This document shows positions 1 to 7,174 of a stretch of DNA of 42,524 nucleotides, piece by piece. The translations under genes and the position numbers were made by a program. Numbering within the stretch: the first letter of the stretch is position 1; each line of letters starts with the position of its first letter. Origin of the DNA: Streptomyces sp. MUM 2J (GTDB lineage Bacteria; Actinomycetota; Actinomycetes; Streptomycetales; Streptomycetaceae); the NCBI RefSeq assembly GCF_022414535.1, contig NZ_JADWYM010000052.1:1-42524 (forward strand), read 5' to 3'. Under the pieces are notes generated by a model. The model made no database searches. It worked only from the letters and a program-made list of their open reading frames with translations, and was not told the origin of the DNA.

Positions 1-741
1 GTCTCCACCATCGCCGCGTACGAGCAGGGGCGCCGGGTGCCGCCACCGAGGTTCATCGACCAGGCCGTCCCCGCCCCCGACGCCTCCGCACGCGGCTGGA
101 GCGCGGCCCCCGACCTCGGCGCCCCCGCCACGTTCGTCCTGCTCCGGCACGGCGAGACCCCGCTGACCCCCCAGAAGCGGTTCTCCGGCAGCGGCGGCAC
201 CGACCCCTCCCTGTCCGACGCGGGCCGGGAGCAGGCCGAGCGGGTCGCCGCGGCCCTTGCCCGGCGCGGCACGATCCAGCACATCGTCACCTCCCCGCTG
301 GCCCGCACCCGGGAGACCGCCGGGATCGTCGCCGCCCGACTCGGTCTGGAGGCGGTGGTCGACGACGGGCTCCGGGAGACGGACTTCGGCGCCTGGGAGG
401 GGCTGACCTTCGCGGAGGTGCGCGAGCGCCACCCGGACGACCTGAACGCCTGGCTGGCCTCGGCGGACGCCGCACCGACCGGCGGCGGCGAGAGCTTCGC
501 CGCGACCGCCACGCGCATCGCCGCCGCCCGCGACCGACTGGTCGCCGCGTACGCGGGACGCACGGTGCTGCTGGTCACCCACGTCACCCCGATCAAGACC
601 CTCGTGCGGCTCGCCCTCGGCGCGCCCCCCGAGTCCCTCTTCCGCATGGAGCTGTCGGCCGCCTCGCTGTCCGCGGTCGCGTACTACGCCGACGGCAACG
701 CCAGCGTCCGGCTGCTCAACGACACCGCCCACCTGCGCTGA
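1..741 (+). CDS. Bifunctional RNase H/acid phosphatase, C-terminal part (5' truncated by window edge)
   Basis: The frame is open from base 1 (VSTIAAYEQGRR...), so the start lies upstream of the window. The visible 246 residues are a linker followed by a complete histidine phosphatase (phosphoglycerate mutase-like) domain. The RHG signature (LLRHGETPLT) carries the phospho-accepting His, and THVTPIK near the C-terminus carries the second catalytic His. In actinobacteria this domain is typically fused behind an RNase HI domain, which would be in the missing part; that is family knowledge, not seen here. A GTG at 37 could start a stand-alone phosphatase, but the upstream in-frame residues argue for a longer protein. 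The 3' end overlaps the convergent aldolase gene by 26 bp. Confidence 0.8.
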   Translation, partial: VSTIAAYEQGRRVPPPRFIDQAVPAPDASARGWSAAPDLGAPATFVLLRHGETPLTPQKRFSGSGGTDPSLSDAGREQAERVAAALARRGTIQHIVTSPLARTRETAGIVAARLGLEAVVDDGLRETDFGAWEGLTFAEVRERHPDDLNAWLASADAAPTGGGESFAATATRIAAARDRLVAAYAGRTVLLVTHVTPIKTLVRLALGAPPESLFRMELSAASLSAVAYYADGNASVRLLNDTAHLR

Positions 742-1387
742 GCCCGGCCGCCTCCCGGGCCAGCCGTTCCACCCGGGCCCAGTCCCGCCCGGCCACCGCG
801 TCGGAGGGAACCATCCAGCTGCCGCCCACACAGCCGACGTTGGACAGCGCCAGGTAGTCCGGGGCGGACGCGGCGGTGATGCCGCCGGTCGGGCAGAACC
901 GGGCCTGCGGCAGCGGACCGGCCAGCGAGCGCAGATACGCCGTGCCGCCCGCCGCGTGCGCGGGGAAGAACTTCATCTCCCGCACCCCGCGCTCCAGCAG
1001 CGCCACGACCTCCGACGCCGTCGACACCCCCGGCAGGAACGGCACCCCGGACACCCGCATCGCCTCCAGCAGGACGTCCGTCCAGCCGGGGCTGACCAGG
1101 AAGCGCGCCCCGGCCGCGACCGAGTCGGCCACCTGCCCGGGAGTGAGCACCGTGCCGGCGCCGACCACGGCGCCCGGCACCCCGTCGGCGACGGCCCGGA
1201 TGCCCGCCGCCGCGGCCGGCGTCCGCAAGGTCACCTCGATCGCCGGCAGCCCCCCGGCGACCAGTGCCCGCGCCAGCGGCACGGCGTCACCGGCGTCGTG
1301 CAGGACGACGACCGGCACGACGGGGGCGAACTCCAGCACGGAAGAGGGCGCGGGGGAGGGCCGGGCACTGGGCGGAGACGCGGGCAT
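716..1387 (-). CDS. eda: 2-dehydro-3-deoxyphosphogluconate (KDPG) aldolase
   Basis: A 223-aa class I aldolase that splits 2-keto-3-deoxy-6-phosphogluconate into pyruvate and glyceraldehyde 3-phosphate (Entner-Doudoroff and sugar-acid catabolism). Visible family motifs are IEVTLRTP with the catalytic Glu, GAGTVL, FLVSPG, MKFFPA with the Schiff-base Lys, and FCPTGGI for phosphate binding. Length is normal for the family. The start is the ATG at 1385-1387; the frame stays open upstream but that extension is low-complexity Arg/Gly/Ala. It is convergent with the phosphatase gene and lies downstream of yaaA on the same strand, 83 bp away. Confidence 0.9.
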   Translation of the reverse strand: MPASPPSARPSPAPSSVLEFAPVVPVVVLHDAGDAVPLARALVAGGLPAIEVTLRTPAAAAGIRAVADGVPGAVVGAGTVLTPGQVADSVAAGARFLVSPGWTDVLLEAMRVSGVPFLPGVSTASEVVALLERGVREMKFFPAHAAGGTAYLRSLAGPLPQARFCPTGGITAASAPDYLALSNVGCVGGSWMVPSDAVAGRDWARVERLAREAAGLSAGGRCR

Positions 1388-1470
1388 GGCGTCATCCTGC
1401 CCACGGCGTGCAAGCCGCGCAAAGGTCGTTGCGCGTCCTGCAACACCCGCGCCCGGCCCGGCCCATGGGC

Positions 1471-2253
1471 TCAGTGGATCTCCTCCACCAGAACGTCCAG
1501 TGACCACGGCTTCCCCGCCCGGCCCGGTGGCTGTGCCTCCACCGCGTACCCGAGGTCGCGCAGCGCCGTCACCAGTTCGGCGGGCCCCTGCGGCGCGGCC
1601 CCGTCGGTCAGCAGGCTGCGCACGATCCGCCCCTTCGTCGCCTTGTTGAAGTGGCTGACCACCTTCCGGGTCGGCGCGTGCAGCACCCGCACGCTCGCCG
1701 TCCGCCCCGCGACCTCGCCCTTCGGCCGCCAGGCCGCCGCGTACGCCGACGACCGCAGGTCCAGCACCAGCCCGTCCCCGGCCGCCTCGGGCAGCACCCC
1801 GGCCATGGGCGTCCGCCAGTGCCCGGCCAGCGCGCCGAGGCCGGGCAGCTTCACGCCCATCGAGCACCGGTAGGAGGGGATGCGGTCCGTGACCCGGACA
1901 GCACCCCACAGCCCCGAGAAGACCAGCAGCGACCCGGCGGCGCGCCGCTGTGCGGCCGGATCCAGCGCGGCCAGTCCGAGGGCGTCGTAGAGCACACCGG
2001 TGTAGACCTCCCCGGCGGGGCGCGCCCCGGCCGTCCGCAGCCCGGCGTTCTTGGCGACCTCACCGCGCAGGCCCTCGCTCAGCCCCAGCACCTCGCGCGC
2101 CTTGTCCTCGTCCGCCGAGCACAGTTCGACCAGCTCGGTCAGCACCGCCTCTCGCGCGTCGTGCAGCCCCGGCAGCGACAGCGAGCCGGGCTCCAGCGGT
2201 GCGCCGCGGTCGGCGGAGGCCTTGCCTTCGGAGGGCGGGAGCAGGACGAGCAC
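1471..2253 (-). CDS. yaaA: Peroxide stress protein YaaA (DUF328/UPF0246)
   Basis: A 260-aa protein of the YaaA family. In E. coli YaaA lowers free intracellular iron during hydrogen peroxide stress. Diagnostic features are the N-terminal LLPPSEGKA motif and the C-terminal KATKGRIVRSLL motif. The GTG start at 2251-2253 is fixed by the LPPSEGK motif only a few residues in and by an AAGGAG ribosome binding site just upstream on the minus strand. It is divergent from the AraC-type regulator, with 168 bp between them. Confidence 0.88.
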   Translation of the reverse strand: MLVLLPPSEGKASADRGAPLEPGSLSLPGLHDAREAVLTELVELCSADEDKAREVLGLSEGLRGEVAKNAGLRTAGARPAGEVYTGVLYDALGLAALDPAAQRRAAGSLLVFSGLWGAVRVTDRIPSYRCSMGVKLPGLGALAGHWRTPMAGVLPEAAGDGLVLDLRSSAYAAAWRPKGEVAGRTASVRVLHAPTRKVVSHFNKATKGRIVRSLLTDGAAPQGPAELVTALRDLGYAVEAQPPGRAGKPWSLDVLVEEIH

Positions 2254-2343
2254 GGGATCTCCTTCGGTAGCGCTCCGAGAAAGGGTACGGGGCACGTCCT
2301 CCGCCCCCGCCCGGGTACATCGCCGCCTTCGGCGCGCTACGGG

Positions 2344-2375
2344 GATGCGGTACGGAGACGGAGATGCGGTATGGA
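2344..2375. promoter_or_regulatory. Tandem 13-bp direct repeat upstream of the AraC-type regulator
   Basis: GATGCGGTACGGA (2344-2356) and GATGCGGTATGGA (2363-2375) differ at one position and are offset by 19 bp, about two helical turns. AraC-family regulators commonly bind direct half-sites on one DNA face. The pair sits about 50 bp before the regulator start and in the divergent yaaA region. Its role as an operator is inferred. Confidence 0.35.
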
Positions 2376-2421
2376 AGCGCAAGCCGATGACGTTGCACCG
2401 CTGTGAAGGGGGTGCGCGGCG

Positions 2422-3294
2422 ATGAACGAAGGCAGACCGGCGCCGAGCGACGAAGGCGAGCGGACGCCGGCCGGACGTGAGCAGGCCCGATGGACCAGGG
2501 CCCGCCTGGGGCGTTGCGGGCCCCCGCTCGACCTGCTGACCGCCCGCTTCGACCGGCACGTCTACGCCCCGCACGCGCACGACGAGTACACCGTCGGCGT
2601 CTGTGTCGGCGGCTCGGAGGTGATCGCCTACCGCGGCGGCCGCCTGCACGCCGGACCCGGCTCCATCGTCGTCCTGGCACCGGGCGAGATGCACACCGGC
2701 GGCCCCGCCACCCCCACCGACGGCTACGCCTACCGCGCCCTGTACGCGGCGCCGGGCCTGGTCGACGACGGCGTCCTCGGCGCGCCGCCGCACTTTCGCG
2801 AAGCCGTCCTCGACGACCCCGAACTGGCCGCGGCCCTCCTCGCCGCGCACGCCGACATCGCGCGCTGCCCCGACCCGCTGGAGGTGGAGTCCCGACTGCC
2901 CTGGCTGCTCACGGCCCTCGCCCGCCGCCACTCCACCGCCCGCCCGGTGGGCGACACCGTCGCGGGCGCCGACCGCATCGCCCGGCAGGTCCGCGACCGC
3001 CTCACCGACGACCTCACCGACCCGCCCTCCCTGGCCGGCCTCGCCGCCGAACTCGGCCTCTCCCGATACCAGCTCCTGCGCGCCTTCCGGACGACCGTCG
3101 GCATACCCCCGTACGCCTGGCTCGCCCAGCACCGGGTCACCCGGGCCCGCGCCCTGCTGGAGACCGGGCTGCGCCCGGCGGAGGTGGCGGGCCTGGTGGG
3201 GTTCGCCGACCAGGCCCATCTGACCCGGTGGTTCAGGCGGGTGCTCGGGGTGACCCCGGCGGCATACCGCAACAGCGTTCAAGACGCCCGCTGA
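2422..3294 (+). CDS. AraC family transcriptional regulator
   Basis: A 290-aa regulator. The N-terminal part (about residues 30-120) looks like an AraC-type cupin ligand-binding domain (APHAHDEYTVGV, PGSIVVLAPGEMHTG). The C-terminal part (about 195-285) carries two helix-turn-helix units: LAGLAAELGLSRYQLLRAFR, then VAGLVGFADQAHLTRWFRRV ending GVTPAAYR. The ATG start has an AAGGGGG stretch upstream. The next gene, an EamA exporter, begins about 20 bp after the stop on the same strand, so the regulator probably controls that exporter. The effector cannot be read from the sequence. Confidence 0.9.
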   Translation: MNEGRPAPSDEGERTPAGREQARWTRARLGRCGPPLDLLTARFDRHVYAPHAHDEYTVGVCVGGSEVIAYRGGRLHAGPGSIVVLAPGEMHTGGPATPTDGYAYRALYAAPGLVDDGVLGAPPHFREAVLDDPELAAALLAAHADIARCPDPLEVESRLPWLLTALARRHSTARPVGDTVAGADRIARQVRDRLTDDLTDPPSLAGLAAELGLSRYQLLRAFRTTVGIPPYAWLAQHRVTRARALLETGLRPAEVAGLVGFADQAHLTRWFRRVLGVTPAAYRNSVQDAR

Positions 3295-3316
3295 CCGGGT
3301 GGCCGAAACTCGCCGC

Positions 3317-4246
3317 ATGACTGCACGCGGCTGGGTCCTGTTCTCCCTGATGGGAGTGGTCTGGGGCATCCCCTATCTGCTGATCAAGGTGGCGGTGGAC
3401 GCGGTGTCCCCGTCGACGGTGGTGTTCGTCCGCTGTGCGGTCGGCGCGGTACTGCTCCTCCCCTTCGCGCTCAGGCAGGGCGGCCTGCCGCGGACCCTGC
3501 GTGCGTACTGGCGCCCCCTGCTGGCGTTCGCGTGCATCGAGATCATCGGCCCCTGGTTCACCCTGACCGACGCCGAACGCCACCTGTCCAGCTCGACGGC
3601 GGGCCTGCTGATCGCGGGAGTGCCCATCGTCGGAGTCGCCCTGGCCCGCTTCTTCGGCGCCACCGAACACCTGGGCGCACGCCGGCTGACCGGCCTGGCC
3701 CTCGGCCTCGCAGGCGTCGCGGTCCTCACGATCCCGCACCTGACCGGCGGCGACGCCCGCTCCCTCGGCGAGGTCCTGCTGACGGTGGTGGGCTACGCCA
3801 CGGCTCCGCTGATCGCCGCACGCCACCTGAGGGACGTGCCGTCCCTGCACCTCACGGCCCCGTGCCTGGCGCTGGCCGCCGTGGTCTACGCCCCCGCGGC
3901 GGCGGCCACCTGGCCGGCCCACACCCCCTCGGCGTCCGTGCTGGCCGCGCTGGCCGGCCTCGGCGTGATCTGCACGGCGGTGGCGTTCGTCGCCTTCCTG
4001 GAGCTGATCAAGGAGGCGGGGCCCACTCGGGCGACGGTGATCACGTACGTCAACCCTGCGGTGGCGGTGGCCGCGGGCGCCCTCTTCCTCGGCGAGGACC
4101 TGACGGCGTCGATCGCCGTCGCCTTCGCGCTGATCCTGGCGGGCTCGGTCCTCGCCACGGCCGCCGGTCCGCGCGGGAACTCCCGGCGGGTACCATGGTC
4201 GGCACGGCAGACGAGCCGGGCGGACGGCCGCGTGGAGTCCCCCTAG
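3317..4246 (+). CDS. EamA/DMT-superfamily transporter
   Basis: About 309 aa with ten hydrophobic segments arranged as two EamA repeats, typical of drug/metabolite transporters (RhaT/YdcZ/EamA type) in the inner membrane. The first segment is WVLFSLMGVVWGIPYLLIKV. A late PAVAVAAGALFLGEDLT segment is the classic DMT signature of the second repeat. The ATG at 3317 places the first helix near the N-terminus; GTG at 3299 is an in-frame alternative. Substrate is unknown. The gene follows the AraC-type regulator, and its last 35 bp overlap the 5' end of rnpB, so the polar C-terminal tail is encoded within the RNase P RNA gene. Confidence 0.85.
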   Translation: MTARGWVLFSLMGVVWGIPYLLIKVAVDAVSPSTVVFVRCAVGAVLLLPFALRQGGLPRTLRAYWRPLLAFACIEIIGPWFTLTDAERHLSSSTAGLLIAGVPIVGVALARFFGATEHLGARRLTGLALGLAGVAVLTIPHLTGGDARSLGEVLLTVVGYATAPLIAARHLRDVPSLHLTAPCLALAAVVYAPAAAATWPAHTPSASVLAALAGLGVICTAVAFVAFLELIKEAGPTRATVITYVNPAVAVAAGALFLGEDLTASIAVAFALILAGSVLATAAGPRGNSRRVPWSARQTSRADGRVESP

Positions 4247-4622
4247 GGGGCTTCCCGAGGAACGTCCGGGCTCCACAGGGCAGGGTGGTGGCTAACGGCC
4301 ACCCGGGGTGACCCGCGGGACAGTGCCACAGAAAGCAGACCGCCGGGGATCTCGGTCCTCGGTAAGGGTGAAACGGTGGTGTAAGAGACCACCAGTGCCC
4401 AGGGTGACCTGGGCAGCTCGGTAAACCCCACCCGGAGCAAGGTCAAGAGGGGCCGCCTCTCCGCAAGGAGGGGTGTCCCTGCGCGGACGTTCGAGGGCTG
4501 CCCGCCCGAGTCCGCGGGTAGACCGCACGAGGCCGGCGGCAACGCCGACCCTAGATGGATGGCCGTCGCCCCGGTCTCCGCGAGGACCCGGGGAACAGAA
4601 CCCGGCGTACAGCCCGACTCGT
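4212..4622 (+). ncRNA. rnpB: RNase P RNA, catalytic subunit
   Basis: A bacterial type A RNase P RNA of about 410 nt that processes the 5' leader of pre-tRNA with the RnpA protein. Recognised from conserved blocks in order: GAGGAACGTCCGGGCTCC (CR-I and helix P4 5' strand), GACAGTGCCACAGAAA (CR-II/III), GGTAAGGGTGAAACGG, the AGGTCAAGAGG region, GTAGACCGCACGAGGC, CTAGATGGATG (CR-IV) and ACAGAACCCGGCGTACAG (CR-V, P4 3' strand). The 5' CGAGCCGGGC can pair with the 3' AGCCCGACTCG, which sets the ends to within a few bases. The 3' terminal 19 nt recur at 7332-7350 and an internal segment recurs at 11177-11292. Confidence 0.95.
4604..4622 (+). repeat. Direct repeat copy 1: attL-like 3' end of rnpB
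   Basis: GGCGTACAGCCCGACTCGT is the 3' end of rnpB and is repeated exactly at 7332-7350 in the same orientation. A perfect repeat of an RNA gene's 3' end flanking foreign-looking DNA is the usual mark of tyrosine-recombinase integration, as known for tRNA and tmRNA genes. No integrase gene is visible, so the att assignment is inferred. Confidence 0.65.
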
Positions 4623-4658
4623 CTGCCGCTCTGGGCCCGCGATCAGCGAACATGTTGG

Positions 4659-5078
4659 TCATGGCCCTCTTGCTCGGCAGAGGGCTTGGGTGGAACCGGT
4701 TCCGCACTGGTTCGAACCGGGTCTCACGGCCACGTACGTAGCCGTGAGAGCCGCCACGGCATTGCGGGGCCTGGGTCTGACGAAGACAGCGCACCCGGTG
4801 GGGGGATCGGACAGGGAGCCGTCTGGCAGGACCTCTGTCCGAAGCTGTCCCTCCAGCCATCCAGGCTCTTCGAGCTGCTGCACATACCGAGTCGCCGCGT
4901 CCGCGACTCCGTCGCGAAGGTGCTGCCCGCGCTCCTCTCTGGTGCACCCGATGCCAAAGGCGTCCTCGACATCGTGCAGTACCGCGGTGACGTAGCCGGC
5001 TGTACGACCTGGGCGTCCATACCGCTTCGGCCGAACCCCGAGTCGCCCTGCGCGGCACGGTATTTGCCCCGTGAACGC
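4659..5078 (-). pseudogene. Possible 5'-truncated coding remnant on the minus strand
   Basis: Between two in-frame stops this frame reads about 139 codons with G-rich first and GC-rich third positions. The best part reads GYVTAVLHDVEDAFGIGCTR followed by EERGQHLRDGVADAATRYVQ and QLEEPGWLEGQLRTEVLPDG. There is no plausible start or ribosome binding site upstream; the only GTG lies internally at 4881-4883. This suggests an eroded gene inside the rnpB-bounded segment. I do not recognise the family. A competing plus-strand frame (4473-5135) covers the same bases, so the strand is not certain. Confidence 0.3.
4692..4748. repeat. Cluster of three palindromes next to the rnpB 3' end
   Basis: Three palindromes lie in 57 bp: GGAACCGGTTCC (4692-4703, perfect), GGTTCGAACC (4709-4718, perfect) and a 26-bp palindrome at 4723-4748 with arms CTCACGGC/GCCGTGAG around ACGTACGT, with only one base pair out of symmetry. 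They lie 70-126 bp inside the rnpB-bounded segment. Possible roles are recombinase arm sites, a regulator operator or element-end structure. None is proven. Confidence 0.5.
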
Positions 5079-5217
5079 CTACCGGACGCCGGAGGGTGTT
5101 CACTCGCCTTCGGCCGGCCGGTCGACGTGAGCTGATGTCAGGTGGTGGTTCGTCCGAGATGAACTGTGGCCCGGTGCAGCTCGGGGCTCTGCCTTCGGCG
5201 GGCCCGCTGCCCGGGAA

Positions 5218-5304
5218 ATGACCTACCCGGACGCCGGTCCCAACGGGCACGTGGAGCAGGCAGTGGAAGGTATCCGAATGCCGGACACCTTCAAGGTGGG
5301 GTGA
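5218..5304 (+). CDS. Very short ORF, possible gene remnant
   Basis: ATG at 5218 gives a 28-aa peptide (MTYPDAGPNGHVEQAVEGIR then MPDTFKVG). The composition looks protein-like, but no ribosome binding site stands out and I recognise no family. It could be the tail of a lost gene. Together with the minus-strand remnant it is all that can be suggested in 4623-5483, which holds no convincing intact gene. Confidence 0.2.
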   Translation: MTYPDAGPNGHVEQAVEGIRMPDTFKVG

Positions 5305-5483
5305 GGTGTCTGTGCGGGGGCCTCTTCCCCGTTGCCTGGGAGGGCGACGGACCGGTTGCCCAGCCGGTGGCTACTGCGCCCGGGGGCCGGGGCGCCAAGG
5401 CGTTCGGCGCGACAACACCGAGCGGTCGGCACAGCATGGAAGGGGAGGTCCTCGACCGCACGACGGCGCGGAAGTGAGGAACC

Positions 5484-5549
5484 ATGGTCATACGTCCGTT
5501 CTCTGCACGGCACCCACGCCTGCCCGATCACGGCTCTGGAATGCCATGA
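5484..5549 (+). CDS. 21-aa leader ORF overlapping the kinase start
   Basis: ATG at 5484 follows GAGGA three bases upstream. The ORF encodes MVIRPFSARHPRLPDHGSGM plus one Pro and ends in a TGA that overlaps the kinase start as ATGA (5546-5549). The kinase ATG itself has only weak Shine-Dalgarno similarity, so translation of the short ORF may couple to the kinase. The arrangement is visible in the sequence; coupling is inferred. Chance is possible at this length. Confidence 0.4.
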   Translation: MVIRPFSARHPRLPDHGSGMP

Positions 5550-7174
5550 GCGGCGATGAAGAGCGGCTGCTGGCCAGCCGCTATCTCCTCCTCGATCAGC
5601 TCGGCCACGGCGGGATGGGCACCGTGTGGCGGGCACGGGACCAGGTGCTGGGCCGTGAGGTGGCGGTGAAGGAGTTGACGGTCAATGGCCTGCCCCGCGA
5701 AGAGGTCGCGGTCCTGAACGCCCGCATGGAGCAGGAGGCACGGGCCGCGGCGCGGGTCAAACACCCGGGGGTCGTCACCGTGTTCGATGTGCTGGAAGAG
5801 GACGGTCGACCGTGGATCGTGATGGAGCTGGTCGACGGCCAGTCACTCGCCGACGTCATCGCCACGGAGGGCACGCTGCTGCCACGAGACGCCGCCCGAC
5901 TAGGAACACAGTTGCTGTCGGCGCTGGCCCGAGCGCACCAGCTGGGGGTCCTGCACCGGGACGTCAAACCCGCCAATGTGCTGCTTGAACGCGGCGGGCG
6001 GGTCGTGCTCACCGATTTCGGCATCGCTGTCATGGGGGGCTCAAGCGGTTTGACCCGCACCGGCGACGTCGTCGGCTCGCCGGACTACCTCGCCCCGGAG
6101 CGCGCCATGGGCCACCGGCCGGGCCCGGAGTCCGATCTGTGGTCCCTCGGCGTGACGCTGTACGCCGCGGTGGAGGGGCAGTCACCGTTCCGCCGCACCA
6201 CGACGATGAGCACCTTGCATGCGGTGGTCGCCGAGGAACTGCCGGAACCCCGGCACGCGGGCCCGCTCGCCCCCGTCATAGAAGCACTGCTTCGTAAGGA
6301 CCCGAACGAGCGGGCGACGGCTGAGCAGGCTCAGCGGATGCTGGGCGATGTGGCGGCTGGGCTGCCGGTGAGCGCTCCCGCTCCCGAGGCGGCGGAGCAT
6401 CCGCCCACGGAGGTGGCGCCATCGACGGACAGCGCCGACAAGGAGCGCCTCACCCGGGGACCGACTCAGACGACACCGCCCACGCCGGTGCCGTCACACG
6501 GGAGGGGCAACCGAGCCGAACTCGGCCCGGCGGCATACGAGGAGAACCGGGCGGCCACCCCGCCGACCGTACCGGTGCCACCCGCCGGCCCCCATGCCCA
6601 TCCCGGCGGAGCGGGCGACGGTCGGCGCAGGCGGCGCAAGTCGCTGCTGATCGCCGGAGGGGCGCTGGCAGTGGCACTGGTGGGTGGCAGTGCCGCAGCT
6701 GTGGTGATGACCATCGATTCCCGAGACACCCCGCAGTCCGCACCCCCTGCCTCGCAGAGCACGGTCACTTCGCAGTCCACTGTCACCCGGACGGCTACAC
6801 AAAGTCCTTCCAGCAATGCCGCCGAGCCCCCGTCACCGGCGCAGTCCAGCCCCGCATCGACACCAGCCCCTCGCACCACCGCCGTCGCCACTCCTGCCCA
6901 GCAGGTCGTCGAGGACTACTTCGCCGCCATCAATGCCGGGGACTATGCGCGCGCATGGGACCTTGGAGGGAAGAACCTGGGCGGGTCCTACGATTCCTTC
7001 GTCAGGGGCTTCTCCGACACCGTCTCCGACAAGGTCACCATCGAGTCCGTCTCCGGGGACACCGTGACCATGCGGCTCGACGCGTTGCAGACTGACGGAA
7101 CACATCTGTTGTTCGCCGGCACGTACACCGTTCGCGATGGCGCCATCGTCGCGGCCGACGTTCAAGAGCAATGA
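5546..7174 (+). CDS. Receptor-like Ser/Thr protein kinase (Hanks type) with extracellular NTF2/DUF4878-like domain
   Basis: A 542-aa membrane kinase of the PknB/Pkn class. The kinase domain (about residues 13-275) shows the Gly loop LGHGGMGTVW (19-28), ATP Lys42 in VAVK, HRDVKPAN with catalytic Asp139, DFG with Asp157, and GSPDYLAPE in the activation segment. A Pro/Thr-rich linker follows, then a basic stop (RRRRRK) and one membrane helix (SLLIAGGALAVALVGGSAAA, about 370-392). A Ser/Thr/Pro-rich stalk leads to a C-terminal globular domain of about 90 aa starting VVEDYFAAINAGDYARAWDL, which resembles NTF2-like lipoprotein/DUF4878 domains rather than PASTA repeats. ATG 5546 places the Gly loop at the usual distance. 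It is the only intact gene between the two 19-bp rnpB repeats. Confidence 0.9.
   Translation: MSGDEERLLASRYLLLDQLGHGGMGTVWRARDQVLGREVAVKELTVNGLPREEVAVLNARMEQEARAAARVKHPGVVTVFDVLEEDGRPWIVMELVDGQSLADVIATEGTLLPRDAARLGTQLLSALARAHQLGVLHRDVKPANVLLERGGRVVLTDFGIAVMGGSSGLTRTGDVVGSPDYLAPERAMGHRPGPESDLWSLGVTLYAAVEGQSPFRRTTTMSTLHAVVAEELPEPRHAGPLAPVIEALLRKDPNERATAEQAQRMLGDVAAGLPVSAPAPEAAEHPPTEVAPSTDSADKERLTRGPTQTTPPTPVPSHGRGNRAELGPAAYEENRAATPPTVPVPPAGPHAHPGGAGDGRRRRRKSLLIAGGALAVALVGGSAAAVVMTIDSRDTPQSAPPASQSTVTSQSTVTRTATQSPSSNAAEPPSPAQSSPASTPAPRTTAVATPAQQVVEDYFAAINAGDYARAWDLGGKNLGGSYDSFVRGFSDTVSDKVTIESVSGDTVTMRLDALQTDGTHLLFAGTYTVRDGAIVAADVQEQ

Noticed and set aside
4709..4718. T-loop-like GGTTCGAACC as part of a tRNA gene
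   Set aside because: No acceptor, D or anticodon arms can be built around it; it is better described as a palindrome.
4473..5135. Plus-strand 220-codon open frame starting in rnpB
   Set aside because: It begins inside the RNase P RNA and has no ribosome binding site or domain; its composition mirrors the high GC content. The minus strand looks more like coding over the same bases.
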